Assembly: GCF_000026185.1 (NCBI RefSeq) | Contig: NC_010694.1 | Span: 3,286,001-3,350,000, forward strand | Source: Erwinia tasmaniensis Et1/99 | GTDB lineage: Bacteria > Pseudomonadota > Gammaproteobacteria > Enterobacterales > Enterobacteriaceae | Reading direction: 5' to 3' | Length of the DNA: 64,000 bases | In this document: one piece after another, positions 32,504 through 43,243 of the stretch | Numbering within the stretch: position 1 is the first letter of the stretch | How the letters are laid out: the number at the start of each line of letters is the position of its first letter | Notes under the pieces: model-generated | Told to the model about the DNA's origin: nothing | Databases searched by the model: none | What the model saw: the letters and a program-made list of their open reading frames with translations, nothing else | Made by a program: the position numbers and the translations under genes

Positions 32504-35500
32504 ATGTCACGTCTGATTCTGACTCTTTTGTTAGGCTGGAGTTTACTCCAGCCGGTTTATGCCGCTGGCGTACCGGATCCGTTGCAGATCAAGCAGGAAC
32601 TTGATGAGGTAAAATCCGGCAAAACCAGCACGAGTCAGACGGCAACGGTCGAAGCGCTGCAGTCTACGCTTAACTGGCTGGCAGAACGCCAGCAGTCTCT
32701 TGACCGTACGCAGGATTATCAGCAGTTTATTGATAATTTCCCCAAGCTGTCGCGAGAGTTACGCCAGCAGATCGCTACGCCGCCCGACGGCAGAAAACCG
32801 CTACGCGGCACGATGAGCGCCGCCGAGCTGGAACAGGAAACCCTGTTAGTTAGCAGTCAGCTGCTGGAGGAGAGCCGCCAGGCCCAGCAGGAGCAGGATC
32901 GTGCGCGGGAAATCAGCGACTCGCTGTCTCAGCTACCGCAGCAGCAGACCGAAGTCCGTCGCGCCCTGAGCGAGATTGAGCGCCGCCTGCAAGGGCAGCC
33001 ATCCCCGGTTACCAGCGCAGCGCAGGCCCAGCGGGCCCAGCGTCAGGCGGAATCCGCCGCACAGAAAGCACGGCTGGACGAACTGGAGCTGGCGCAGCTG
33101 TCGGCCAATAATCGTCAGGAGCTGGCGCGCATGCGCGCCGAAGTCCACCAGCGCAAAGCCACAGAGCTGGATGCCAGATTGCAGGAGCTGCGCAACCATC
33201 TGAATAGCCAGCGTCAGCGCGAAGCCGAGCTGGCGTTAGCACGCACCGAGCAGCTGGCGGAAGACAGCGGCGATATGCCGAAAGGTATTATTGAACAGTT
33301 CCGTATTAACCGTGAGCTTTCAGCGGCGCTGAATCAGCAGGCGCAGCGTATGGATCTGCTGGCCTCACAGCAGCGTACCGCCACTAATCAAACCATCCAG
33401 GTTCGTCAGGCGTTGAGTACCATTCGCGAACAGTCGCAGTGGCTGGGGGTGTCGAGCGTGTTGGGTGAAGCTCTGCGCGCGCAGGTCAGTCGTCTGCCGG
33501 AAATGCCTAAACCGCAGCAGCTGGATAGCGAGATGGCGGAGCTGCGCGTCAAGCGCCTGCATTATGAAGACCTGCTGGAACAGCTGCCCTCGCTGCGTCA
33601 GCTGCGCCAGGATGATAACAGCAACCTGACCAGCGATCAGGAGCGCATTCTCGCCGCGCAGTTAAAAAACCAACGCGAAATGCTGACCTCACTGCTTTCC
33701 GGCTGCGATGCCATGATCCTCGAGGTGACCAAGTTAAAAGTGGGCAACAGCCAGCTGGTCGATGCGCTGAATGAGGTAAAAGAAGCCACGCATCGTTACC
33801 TGTTCTGGACTGCCGACGTCAGCGCGCTCGACTTCAGCTTTCCGATCGAACTGGCACAAGACCTGAAGCGTCTGCTGTCACTCGATACCCTCGGTCAGTT
33901 AGGCGGTGCCATGGTCATGATGGTCACCAGCCATGAAACCCTGCTGCCGCTGCTGGCCGCCGTCTTGCTGGTCGGTGTCAGCATCAGCTCACGCCGCCAC
34001 TTCCGCGCTTTCCTTGAACGAGCCTCCAGCAAAGTGGGGAAGGTCACTCAGGATCAGTTCAGCCTGACGCTTCGCACCGTATTCTGGTCCATCCTGGTCG
34101 CGCTACCGCTGCCGGTACTCTGGGCGGCTCTCGGCTACGGCTTACAGCACGCCTGGCCCTGGCCGATTGCGGTCGCTATTGGCGATGGCGTGACCGCCAG
34201 CGTGCCGCTGCTATGGGCATTTATGATCTGTAATGCCTTTGCCTGTCATAACGGACTGTTTACCGTACATTTCCGCTGGCCGCGCATTCGCGTGGCGCGC
34301 GCGATGCGTTTCTACTCGCTGTGCATCGGGCTGGTTATCCCTCTGATCATGCTGCTGATCGCCTTCGATAACCTGTCGGAACGCGCGTTCTCGCCGACTC
34401 TCGGCCGCCTGTGCTTTATCCTGATTTGCGGCGCGCTCAGTTTAGTGACGGTGAGCCTGAAACGTGCCGGTATTCCGCTGCATCTTGATAAAGAAGGCAA
34501 CGGCGAGAACTTTATCAACAACGTATTGTGGAATGTGATGATCGCCATTCCCCTGGTCGCGGCGCTGGCTTCCTGTATTGGCTACCTGGAAACGTCACAG
34601 GCGCTATTAGCCAGGCTGGAAACCTCGCTGGTTATCTGGTTCCTGCTGCTGGTGATTTACCATATTATTCGGCGATGGATGCTGATCCAGCGCCGACGCA
34701 TTGCCTTCGATCGTGCGCGCACGCGCCGGGCGGAGATCCTTGCCCAGCGCGCGCGCAGTGAAGAAGAGCTGGCCGCTCAGCAGACCGCCGCCGACAACAT
34801 CGAAATCGAAGAACCGGTGATTGACCTCGATGCCATCAGCGCGCGGTCACTCAGACTGGTGCGCTCTATCCTGACGCTAATCGCTCTGGTTTCGGTGATC
34901 CTGCTGTGGTCGGAGATCCATTCCGCCTTTGGCTTCCTCGAAAACATCCGGCTATGGGATGTCAGCACCACCGTCCAGGGTGTCGAAAGCCTGCAACCCA
35001 TTACGCTCGGATCGGTGATGATCGCCATCCTGGTACTGATTATCACCACCCAGCTGGTACGCAATATGCCCGCTTTGCTGGAACTCGCGCTGCTACAGCA
35101 TATCAGCCTGACGCCGGGTACTGGCTACGCTATCACCACCCTGACCAAATATCTGCTGATCCTGATCGGCAGCCTGACGGGCTTTGCCCTGATTGGCATC
35201 GACTGGTCCAAACTACAGTGGCTGGTTGCCGGTCTGAGCCTGGGGCTCGGTTTTGGTCTACAGGAGATTTTCGCTAACTTTATATCAGGCCTGATCCTTC
35301 TGTTTGAAAAACCGATCCGCATCGGCGATACCGTGACCATCCGCGATCTGACCGGTAACATCACGCGGATTAATACGCGCGCCACCACCATCACTGACTG
35401 GGATCGCAAAGAAATTATCGTGCCTAACAGGGCGTTTATCACCGAGCAGTTTATTAACTGGTCGCTGTCGGATTCTGTGACTCGCGTAGTGCTGAATATT

Positions 35501-35839
35501 CCGGCCCCGGCAGAAGCCAACAGCGACGAAGTGACCAACCTGCTGTTAACGGCCGCGCAACGCTGTAGCTATGTGCTGGAGACGCCGCAGCCGGAGGCCT
35601 TCCTGGTGGACTTACAGCAGGGTATCCAGTTATTTGAACTGCGTATTCACGCCGCCGAGATGGGGCACCGGATGCCGCTGCGTCATGAGCTGCACCAGCT
35701 GATCCTGCGTGGCTTCCAGGAGCACGGCCTGGAGATGCCGTTCCCACCGTTCCAGGTGCGTATGGAAACCCTCGGACGTAAAACGCCCGCCAGCAACGGC
35801 GCACCGGCGGCACGCAGCTATAAATCTGGCGGGCTATAG
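32504..35839 (+). CDS. mscM: Miniconductance mechanosensitive channel MscM
   Basis: Large MscS-superfamily channel that opens under membrane tension to protect against osmotic downshock. 1,111 aa (E. coli YjeP/MscM about 1,107). It has a signal peptide (LILTLLLGWSLLQPVYAAG), a long periplasmic coiled-coil region rich in Gln, Arg and Glu (about 25-460), about ten membrane segments (about 480-930), and the MscS pore and cytoplasmic domain (GLSLGLGFGLQEIFANFISG, then EKPIRIGDTVTIRD). It starts ten bases after psd, the same pairing as in E. coli. Confidence 0.96.
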   Translation: MSRLILTLLLGWSLLQPVYAAGVPDPLQIKQELDEVKSGKTSTSQTATVEALQSTLNWLAERQQSLDRTQDYQQFIDNFPKLSRELRQQIATPPDGRKPLRGTMSAAELEQETLLVSSQLLEESRQAQQEQDRAREISDSLSQLPQQQTEVRRALSEIERRLQGQPSPVTSAAQAQRAQRQAESAAQKARLDELELAQLSANNRQELARMRAEVHQRKATELDARLQELRNHLNSQRQREAELALARTEQLAEDSGDMPKGIIEQFRINRELSAALNQQAQRMDLLASQQRTATNQTIQVRQALSTIREQSQWLGVSSVLGEALRAQVSRLPEMPKPQQLDSEMAELRVKRLHYEDLLEQLPSLRQLRQDDNSNLTSDQERILAAQLKNQREMLTSLLSGCDAMILEVTKLKVGNSQLVDALNEVKEATHRYLFWTADVSALDFSFPIELAQDLKRLLSLDTLGQLGGAMVMMVTSHETLLPLLAAVLLVGVSISSRRHFRAFLERASSKVGKVTQDQFSLTLRTVFWSILVALPLPVLWAALGYGLQHAWPWPIAVAIGDGVTASVPLLWAFMICNAFACHNGLFTVHFRWPRIRVARAMRFYSLCIGLVIPLIMLLIAFDNLSERAFSPTLGRLCFILICGALSLVTVSLKRAGIPLHLDKEGNGENFINNVLWNVMIAIPLVAALASCIGYLETSQALLARLETSLVIWFLLLVIYHIIRRWMLIQRRRIAFDRARTRRAEILAQRARSEEELAAQQTAADNIEIEEPVIDLDAISARSLRLVRSILTLIALVSVILLWSEIHSAFGFLENIRLWDVSTTVQGVESLQPITLGSVMIAILVLIITTQLVRNMPALLELALLQHISLTPGTGYAITTLTKYLLILIGSLTGFALIGIDWSKLQWLVAGLSLGLGFGLQEIFANFISGLILLFEKPIRIGDTVTIRDLTGNITRINTRATTITDWDRKEIIVPNRAFITEQFINWSLSDSVTRVVLNIPAPAEANSDEVTNLLLTAAQRCSYVLETPQPEAFLVDLQQGIQLFELRIHAAEMGHRMPLRHELHQLILRGFQEHGLEMPFPPFQVRMETLGRKTPASNGAPAARSYKSGGL

Positions 35840-35921
35840 CATAACGGGCCACGGCATGCGGAAATCACTGCTCACGACAAATGCACCTGCGTGCCGCGTC
35901 GTGGGCAGCCTGCCGCCGCGC

Positions 35922-36899
35922 CTAGCAGCGATCTACCGTAAAGGCGATAACGTCACTCAGTTGTTCCGCCTTTAACGCCAGCATCACCAGGCGATCGACG
36001 CCTAACGCTACCCCGGAGCTTTCCGGCATCCCGGCGCTAAGTGCATCCAGCAGATAGGTATCAATCGGCTGCTGCGGCAACCCGGCGGCGGCGCGTTTGC
36101 GATTGTCCTGTTCAAAACGCTGACGCTGTTCGCGGCTGTCGGTGAGTTCACGGAAACCGTTCGCCAGCTCAATCCCCTTGAAGTAGACCTCGAAACGCTC
36201 GGCCACGCGGTGATCTTCCGGGCTGATTTCCGCCAGCGCGGCCTGGGTTGCCGGAAAGTGATAAACAAATGCCGGTTTCTCTTTGCCAATTTCCGGCTCA
36301 ACGCCGAGCACAAACAGCAGCTGTAACAGCGTATCGCGATCTTCCTCGCGATTGGCCAGATCGCCCGCGCCAAGTTTCTGCGCCACTTCACGCAGCTGCG
36401 CTTTATCTGCCGACAGGGGATCGATCTCAAGATGACGCTGAAACGCCTGCTGATATGAAAGGGTTTCTGCCGGTGCGCACTCCAGCACCTGCTGCAACAG
36501 GTCATCAACCTCATTGATCAGGCGGTACATATCGTAGTGCGGGCGATACCACTCCAGCATGGTGAATTCCGGATTATGATGACGCCCCATCTCTTCATTG
36601 CGGAAGCTGCGGCACAGCTGATAAATCGGCCCGCTGCCCGCTGCCAGCAGGCGTTTCATATGGTATTCCGGGCTGGTCATCAGATACAGATCGATGCCCG
36701 CGGCGGCCCCAGGGCCGACAAACCGCGTCTGGAAGGGGAACAGGTGGACATCGGTCACCGTTGCCTGGCTCATGGCCGGAGTTTCCACTTCCAGTACACC
36801 ACGATCGGCAAAGAAACGCCGGATTTCAGCCATAATCGCCGCGCGCTTCAACAAATTGGCGATCGATGCACTCGGCTGCCAGCTGGCCGTATCGCTCAT
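35922..36899 (-). CDS. epmA: EF-P beta-lysyltransferase EpmA
   Basis: Class II lysyl-tRNA-synthetase paralogue without a tRNA-binding domain; attaches (R)-beta-lysine to Lys34 of EF-P. 325 aa, exactly the E. coli length. Class II motif 2 ([20 protein letters not shown]) and motif 3 ([14 protein letters not shown]) are clear. The ATG at 36899 ([10 protein letters not shown]) has TGGAG upstream. EpmB and EF-P are encoded 2 kb away. In E. coli frdABCD and ampC lie between epmA and blc; here the gap is only about 170 bases. Confidence 0.97.
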   Translation of the reverse strand: MSDTASWQPSASIANLLKRAAIMAEIRRFFADRGVLEVETPAMSQATVTDVHLFPFQTRFVGPGAAAGIDLYLMTSPEYHMKRLLAAGSGPIYQLCRSFRNEEMGRHHNPEFTMLEWYRPHYDMYRLINEVDDLLQQVLECAPAETLSYQQAFQRHLEIDPLSADKAQLREVAQKLGAGDLANREEDRDTLLQLLFVLGVEPEIGKEKPAFVYHFPATQAALAEISPEDHRVAERFEVYFKGIELANGFRELTDSREQRQRFEQDNRKRAAAGLPQQPIDTYLLDALSAGMPESSGVALGVDRLVMLALKAEQLSDVIAFTVDRC

Positions 36900-37069
36900 C
36901 TTTTCTACTCCAAAGTCAGACAGGGGGAAGAAGTCTACCTGTCCATGCCGCTGCACACAATTCACGGCAGCATAATTCCCGCCATGGCGATGGCAAAGCG
37001 TTTTCGACTGAGGCAGAGTTGAGGTTTAGGTCTATACTGTAATAGTTGATAAATAAAGGAATAGTCCCT

Positions 37070-37594
37070 ATGAAGTTGTGGAAAAAGGTGACAGCAATCG
37101 CCGGTGCGTTACTGTCCGTAGCCTGTAGCACCACCCCGCCCCGGGGCGTGACGCCGGTTGATAATTTTGACAGCAGCCGCTATCTCGGCCGCTGGTATGA
37201 AATTGCCCGCTTCAATCATCCCTTTGAACGTGGGTTGGATCACGTCACCGCCAGCTACAGCCAGCGCGATGACGGTGGACTGAAAGTGGTCAACCGCGGC
37301 TTCAACTCGAAAAAACAGCGCTGGCAGGAGAGTACCGGGAAAGCTTATTTTACCGGCCGGAACGACCGTGCCGCGCTCAAAGTCTCTTTCTTCGGGCCGT
37401 TTTACGCGGGCTACAACGTGATAGCGCTGGATAAAGATTATCAGCATGCGCTGGTCTGTGGGCCAAATCGCGACTATCTGTGGATGTTATCGCGTACGCC
37501 GCGGCTGGATGAGCAGGTTAAGCAGGATCTGATTGAAAAAGCGCGCCGGGCGGGATTCGCGGTGGATGAGCTGATATGGATCGATCAACGTTAA
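37070..37594 (+). CDS. blc: Outer-membrane lipoprotein Blc (bacterial lipocalin)
   Basis: Lipocalin that binds fatty acids and lysophospholipids, anchored in the outer membrane. 174 aa. The signal peptide has a lipobox ending SVAC; the lipocalin motif YLGRWYEIARFNHPFERGL, the second motif VSFFGPFYAGYNVIALD and CGPNRDYLWMLSRTP follow. The ATG at 37070 with AAAGGA nine bases upstream starts a normal lipoprotein signal. The TTG at 37046 is not needed. Convergent with ecnB. Confidence 0.95.
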   Translation: MKLWKKVTAIAGALLSVACSTTPPRGVTPVDNFDSSRYLGRWYEIARFNHPFERGLDHVTASYSQRDDGGLKVVNRGFNSKKQRWQESTGKAYFTGRNDRAALKVSFFGPFYAGYNVIALDKDYQHALVCGPNRDYLWMLSRTPRLDEQVKQDLIEKARRAGFAVDELIWIDQR

Positions 37595-37612
37595 GCCTGT
37601 AGCAGAGAAGAC

Positions 37613-37639
37613 ACAGGCCGGTGCGCAGCACCAGCCTGT
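37613..37639. terminator. Hairpin between blc and ecnB
   Basis: ACAGGC-C-GGTGC pairs with GCACC-A-GCCTGT around a three-base loop. It lies between two convergent stop codons. Confidence 0.7.
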
Positions 37640-37646
37640 CAGCAGA

Positions 37647-37778
37647 CTACTGCGTGCTTCTCTGAATCGCCTTACCGCCCGCCTCAACATCTTCGCCCAC
37701 GCCTCGCGTGGTATTGCAGGCCGTGAGTGCAGAGGTGAACACCAGAACAGAAAGCAGAGCAACAATACCTTTCTTCAT
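37647..37778 (-). CDS. ecnB: Entericidin-type small lipoprotein
   Basis: 43 aa. The lipoprotein signal ([21 protein letters not shown]) has a lipobox LTAC, followed by the entericidin signature [14 protein letters not shown]. In E. coli the ecnA/ecnB pair encodes antidote and bacteriolytic lipoproteins. This single gene is closer to EcnB ([11 protein letters not shown]), and no EcnA-like partner is present. The ATG at 37778 is preceded by a strong AAGGAAAAGG. Upstream, about 190 bases separate it from the efp terminator. Confidence 0.9.
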   Translation of the reverse strand: MKKGIVALLSVLVFTSALTACNTTRGVGEDVEAGGKAIQRSTQ

Positions 37779-37938
37779 AGCCTTTTCCTTTTCTTGAGAG
37801 TTTAAGCGCTGCGCTATAAGCATAGCCACGTTCTCTCCGGCCGCCTTGCCGATAACAGGAAAAAGTCATTTTCAGAATAATGTGGGATGTGGATAGAGGC
37901 GGGCTGAAATTGAGCGGGATCTGTTTCTTTAAGCACGG

Positions 37939-37958
37939 GGGCCTGCAAAAACAGGCCC
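37939..37958 (-). terminator. Terminator after efp
   Basis: GGGCCTG and CAGGCCC around a six-base loop, 14 bases beyond the efp stop codon. Confidence 0.75.
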
Positions 37959-37972
37959 TCGATCGTTCAGAC

Positions 37973-38539
37973 TTATTTTACGCGCGAAACGTATTCAGCG
38001 GAACGGGTGTCCACTTTAATCACTTCGCCAATCTGCACGAACAGCGGCACTTTCACTACCGCACCGGTAGAGAGGGTCGCTGGCTTACCGCCGGTTCCTG
38101 CGGTATCACCCTTCAGGCCTGGATCGGTATCGGTGATTTCCAGCTCAACGAAGTTCGGCGGCAGAACCTGGATCGGCTTTCCGTTCCACAGGGTGACAAT
38201 ACATTCAGCATTGTCGAGCAGCCATTTCGCCGCATCACCCACGGTTTTCGCTTCAACAGGATGCTGTTCGAAGGTTTCCGGGTGCATGAAGTGGTAAAAA
38301 TCACCGTCGTTGTACAGGTAGTTCAGGTTAGTATCCACCACGTCTGCGCCTTCGGCGGAGTCGGTAGACTTGAAGGTTTTTTCAACGCGGCTGCCGGTCA
38401 GCAGGCGACGCATTTTAACGCGTGCGAAAGCCTGGCCTTTGCCCGGTTTAACAAACTCGCTGGATTCGATGGCATAAGGTTCGCCTTCGAACATGATTTT
38501 AAGACCGGGACGGAAATCGTTGCTAGAATAAGTCGCCAT
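37973..38539 (-). CDS. efp: Translation elongation factor P
   Basis: Enters the ribosomal E site and relieves stalling at polyproline stretches. 188 aa. The modification site is Lys34 in the loop [11 protein letters not shown], the target of EpmA and EpmB, both present in this window. Three KOW/OB domains in tRNA-like arrangement are expected. Divergent from epmB with only 41 bases between starts, so both share one promoter region. Confidence 0.98.
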   Translation of the reverse strand: MATYSSNDFRPGLKIMFEGEPYAIESSEFVKPGKGQAFARVKMRRLLTGSRVEKTFKSTDSAEGADVVDTNLNYLYNDGDFYHFMHPETFEQHPVEAKTVGDAAKWLLDNAECIVTLWNGKPIQVLPPNFVELEITDTDPGLKGDTAGTGGKPATLSTGAVVKVPLFVQIGEVIKVDTRSAEYVSRVK

Positions 38540-38580
38540 AAAGGCCCTCTACAATTTATTACTGGTACTTAGCCAAAAAA

Positions 38581-39609
38581 ATGGCACACATTGTAACCCT
38601 AAATACCCCTGAGCGAGAAGAATGGTTACATCAACTTGCTGATGTAATCACTGATCCTGATGAATTACTGCAACTTTTAGCGTTGCAACACCATCCTGAA
38701 CTGGTTTCAGGCCATGACGCACGGCGTCTTTTCGCCCTGCGCGTGCCCAGGGCGTTTGCTGCGCGTATGCGTAAAGGCGATCCGCAAGATCCGCTGCTGC
38801 TGCAGGTGATCACCTCACGACAGGAGTTTGTCGATGCACCGGGTTACAGTGCCGATCCGCTCGATGAGCAGAGCAGCGTGGTGCCGGGTCTGTTACATAA
38901 ATATCGTAATCGTGCGCTGTTGCTGGTCAAAGGCGGCTGCGCCGTCAATTGCCGCTACTGTTTTCGTCGCCATTTTCCTTACCAGGAAAATCAGGGAAAC
39001 AAGCGCAACTGGCAGCAAGCCCTGGAGTATATCCGACAACAGCCAGAACTGGATGAGATTATTTTTTCCGGCGGCGATCCTTTAATGGCAAAAGATCATG
39101 AGCTGGACTGGCTGATCGCGCAGCTCGAACACATCCCGCATATTAAGCGGCTGCGCATCCACAGTCGCCTGCCGGTGGTGATCCCCAAACGCATAACCGA
39201 AGCCCTGTGCCAGCGTCTGGCACAGTCGCGCCTGCAAACGCTGATGGTGACCCATATCAACCATGCCCAGGAGATCGACGACGAGCTGCGTCACGGCATG
39301 CGCATGCTGAAACGTGCCGGGGTAACCCTGCTCAATCAAAGCGTACTGCTGCGCGATATCAATGACGATGCGGTGACGCTTGCCGCCCTGAGCAACGCGC
39401 TGTTTGATGCCGGCATCCTGCCCTACTATCTGCACGTGCTGGATAAAGTGCAGGGCGCGGCGCATTTCTACGTCAGTGATGAACGCGCCCGCGCCATCGT
39501 GCGGGAGCTGCTGACGAATGTATCAGGCTATATGGTGCCGAAACTGGCGCGTGAAATTGGCGGGGAGCCGAGTAAAACGCCGCTGGATCTCCAGCTGCGT
39601 CAGGAATAG
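38581..39609 (+). CDS. epmB: EF-P (R)-beta-lysine pathway radical-SAM lysine 2,3-aminomutase EpmB
   Basis: Converts (S)-alpha-lysine to (R)-beta-lysine for EF-P modification. 342 aa. The radical-SAM cluster cysteines are Cys120, Cys124 and Cys127 in CAVNCRYCFRRHFP; FSGGDPLM is the SAM-binding glycine motif, and the PLP lysine lies in the VLDKVQGAAHF region near the C-terminus. Divergent from efp. Confidence 0.97.
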   Translation: MAHIVTLNTPEREEWLHQLADVITDPDELLQLLALQHHPELVSGHDARRLFALRVPRAFAARMRKGDPQDPLLLQVITSRQEFVDAPGYSADPLDEQSSVVPGLLHKYRNRALLLVKGGCAVNCRYCFRRHFPYQENQGNKRNWQQALEYIRQQPELDEIIFSGGDPLMAKDHELDWLIAQLEHIPHIKRLRIHSRLPVVIPKRITEALCQRLAQSRLQTLMVTHINHAQEIDDELRHGMRMLKRAGVTLLNQSVLLRDINDDAVTLAALSNALFDAGILPYYLHVLDKVQGAAHFYVSDERARAIVRELLTNVSGYMVPKLAREIGGEPSKTPLDLQLRQE

Positions 39610-39671
39610 ATACCGCGTGGGCGGAACGACAATCCGCCCAGGGCTGGCAGGTGGCTGTTAAATCTGCCCCG

Positions 39672-40016
39672 TTAAGGGCACTTATACACCTGGCCGCTCA
39701 TTTTGCTATCCAGCGGTGCAAAGCTGGACCAGAAGTTCTGGGTTGGACTGGTCGCACCATAAATAATGTTGCCGCCCATCTGCGCTGCACGGTTGCGCAA
39801 ATCGTTAGCCGCACCGCGCAGTGAACTGCCTTCACCGCCGGAGCCAGACAGCCAGTTACTTTGTGCGCCGGTCACGTTACCTAACAGCTGGCAGCCGCTG
39901 GCTGGCTGTTGGTCAGTAAAGGTGACGCGCTCGCCCGCAGAACTCAGCGTGTGAGAAGAACTACAGCCTGCCAGCAGCAGGGCCGCCACAGAGAGTCCCA
40001 GCAAGTTAATCCGCAT
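39672..40016 (-). CDS. yjeI: DUF4156 lipoprotein YjeI
   Basis: Outer-membrane-type lipoprotein of unknown function. 114 aa (E. coli 117). The signal peptide (MRINLLGLSVAALLLAGC) has lipobox LAGC; the conserved parts are NWLSGSGGEGSSLRGAANDLRN, GGNIIYG and the closing GQVYKCP. The ATG at 40016 follows GGGGATC at a proper spacing; earlier in-frame ATGs at 40028 and 40070 lack one. It sits between epmB and groEL, as in E. coli. Confidence 0.9.
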   Translation of the reverse strand: MRINLLGLSVAALLLAGCSSSHTLSSAGERVTFTDQQPASGCQLLGNVTGAQSNWLSGSGGEGSSLRGAANDLRNRAAQMGGNIIYGATSPTQNFWSSFAPLDSKMSGQVYKCP

Positions 40017-40154
40017 ATTGATCCCCATATTATTATCATCAGTGTCAGGCCAGGGCATCGCTGAAATCATTAAGACTTCCGATCTCTCCTTTCCCCCTAA
40101 CCCGCCTATCAGGCTAGCTTTGCGCCACTACTTATACTATTTTCCCCCCAAAAA

Positions 40155-40184
40155 GAAAAACCCCCTGTCAAAGACAGAGGGTTT
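40155..40184 (-). terminator. Terminator after groEL
   Basis: On the minus strand ACCCTCTGTC and GACAGGGGGT form a stem with one wobble pair, followed by T-rich sequence. It lies 24 bases beyond the groEL stop codon. Confidence 0.88.
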
Positions 40185-40207
40185 ATTCGGTCAGGTGCCG
40201 GGGGGAA

Positions 40208-41890
<1,683 letters not shown>

Positions 41891-41901
41891 TTACGCGTTG
41901 A

Positions 41902-42195
41902 TTACGCTTCAACAATCGCCAGGATGTCGCTTTCTGAAATGATCAGGACTTCTTGATTGTCGATTTTTTCGGTTTTCGCGCCGTAGCCTTCGCTGAAGAT
42001 GACCACGTCACCCACTTTCACGTCCAGCGGCTTCACATCACCACTTTCAAGGATACGGCCGTTGCCGACTGCCAATACTTCGCCACGGGTGGATTTGCCC
42101 GCCGCAGAACCGGTCAGCACGATGCCGCCAGCAGATTTGGATTCAACTTCTTTACGCTTGACGATAACACGATCGTGCAATGGACGAATTTTCAT
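41902..42195 (-). CDS. groES: 10-kDa co-chaperonin GroES
   Basis: Heptameric lid of the GroEL chamber. 97 aa. It starts [20 protein letters not shown]; the mobile loop [15 protein letters not shown] is intact. The ATG at 42195 is preceded by AAAGGAGAG. The frame is open to 42249 but the extension is unsupported. Confidence 0.99.
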   Translation of the reverse strand: MKIRPLHDRVIVKRKEVESKSAGGIVLTGSAAGKSTRGEVLAVGNGRILESGDVKPLDVKVGDVVIFSEGYGAKTEKIDNQEVLIISESDILAIVEA

Positions 42196-42270
42196 TGTTA
42201 GCTCTCCTTTGAGAAGTCCAATCAGTTTGGGATGAAAGCCGGGCTGCATTGGCTACCGACCTCGTGACGG

Positions 42271-42303
42271 ATGAGATGCGGCCGTAGCGATCGCCTTTCA
42301 AGG
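42271..42303 (-). promoter_or_regulatory. Sigma-32 heat-shock promoter of groESL
   Basis: On the minus strand CCCTTGAAA is followed, about 14 bases on, by CCGCATCTCA, close to the sigma-32 consensus CTTGAAA - 13 to 14 - CCCCATNT. It lies about 75 bases upstream of groES, like the E. coli groE promoter. Confidence 0.85.
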
Positions 42304-42370
42304 GCAAGAGGTGAATTTTTTTATTAACCGTGGTGTTTGCCGCTTTTTTAGCCGACGGTGGATGCCAATA

Positions 42371-42403
42371 GCAAAACGGCGCGCCCGTTGATATGCGCGC
42401 CGT
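42371..42403 (-). terminator. Terminator after fxsA
   Basis: ACGGCGCGC and GCGCGCCGT form a 9-bp stem, with a run of T on the minus strand. It begins six bases beyond the fxsA stop. Confidence 0.85.
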
Positions 42404-42408
42404 GGCGA

Positions 42409-42873
42409 TTATTGCTGGGGGGGATTACCGTCGTCGCGCTCGATCCGTTTGACCTCTTTACGCTCAAACTCCCCGTCAACGGTAAACCCGCTATCGGGGC
42501 CTGCACCCGGGCCGCGCCACACTTTAAGATGCGGCATTAACCGGAGCGTCAGATGCTTCTGTACCGGTGGCAACAGCAGCAGCAGGCCAATGAAGTCGGT
42601 AAAGAAGCCCGGCAACAGCAGCAGAAAACCGGCCAGCACCAAAGACACGCTTTTGATCATCTCGGCCGCCGGACTTTCGCCCGCATTGAGCTTCTGCTGC
42701 ATCAGCATAAAGTTCTTCATTCCCTGGTTTTTGACCAGCGAGATGCCGATGCAGGAGGTGAAAATCACCAGCAACATGGTCAGTAGTACCCCGATAACGT
42801 GGGCAACCTGGATGAAGAGAGAGATCTCGATCCACACCAGGGCAAAAATAATTAAGAACGGTAACCAGCGCAC
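42409..42873 (-). CDS. fxsA: Inner-membrane protein FxsA
   Basis: Small membrane protein known for relieving F-exclusion of phage T7 when overproduced; its normal role is unclear. 154 aa. Up to four hydrophobic segments, including LIIFALVWIEISLFIQVAHVI and LLLLPGFFTDFIGLLLLLPP, with a polar C-terminal tail. The start is a GTG at 42873 with AGGAG ahead, giving the family N-terminus MRWLPF-type. Upstream of groES in the same direction but ended by its own terminator. Confidence 0.93.
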   Translation of the reverse strand: MRWLPFLIIFALVWIEISLFIQVAHVIGVLLTMLLVIFTSCIGISLVKNQGMKNFMLMQQKLNAGESPAAEMIKSVSLVLAGFLLLLPGFFTDFIGLLLLLPPVQKHLTLRLMPHLKVWRGPGAGPDSGFTVDGEFERKEVKRIERDDGNPPQQ

Positions 42874-43014
42874 CGTGTTCTCCTGTATCAGTGGCCACCG
42901 TGCAGCATGCACAGCGGCAGAAAATGGCGTTTGTCATGACGCATGTCGTATAACGTGGGAGCATTAACCCCGTTTTTCAACCGATCCTGTTGAAATTGAT
43001 TTGGGAACTTCCTT

Positions 43015-43030
43015 TGTGACCAGTATCACA
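43015..43030. promoter_or_regulatory. CRP-binding site upstream of aspA
   Basis: TGTGA-N6-TCACA is a perfect match to the core CRP consensus, 214 bases before the aspA start. E. coli aspA is known to be activated by CRP, which fits. The spacing is too great for direct contact at the start codon but allows a promoter in the 210-base leader. Confidence 0.85.
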
Positions 43031-43243
43031 TATCATTGAAACTGTTTGATATGACAGTAGGTTTGAGTGATCCAGCTTCAGGCTTTTGCGCCCGATCCGA
43101 ATATGATGGTGCTCGCCCCGACACAAACAGATAACATATCACAGCAGGCGTTTTATGCCCTTACGTTGACGGGATGGTGCCTGCTGAAACAGACGATGAC
43201 ATTGTGGTGATTTTTTCCGGTATCCCCCTTAAAGAAGGTTCTC

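Noticed and set aside
32504..35839. The mscM product as a secreted coiled-coil adhesin
   Set aside because: The long coiled coil is followed by about ten membrane helices and an MscS domain, matching MscM in length and gene order.
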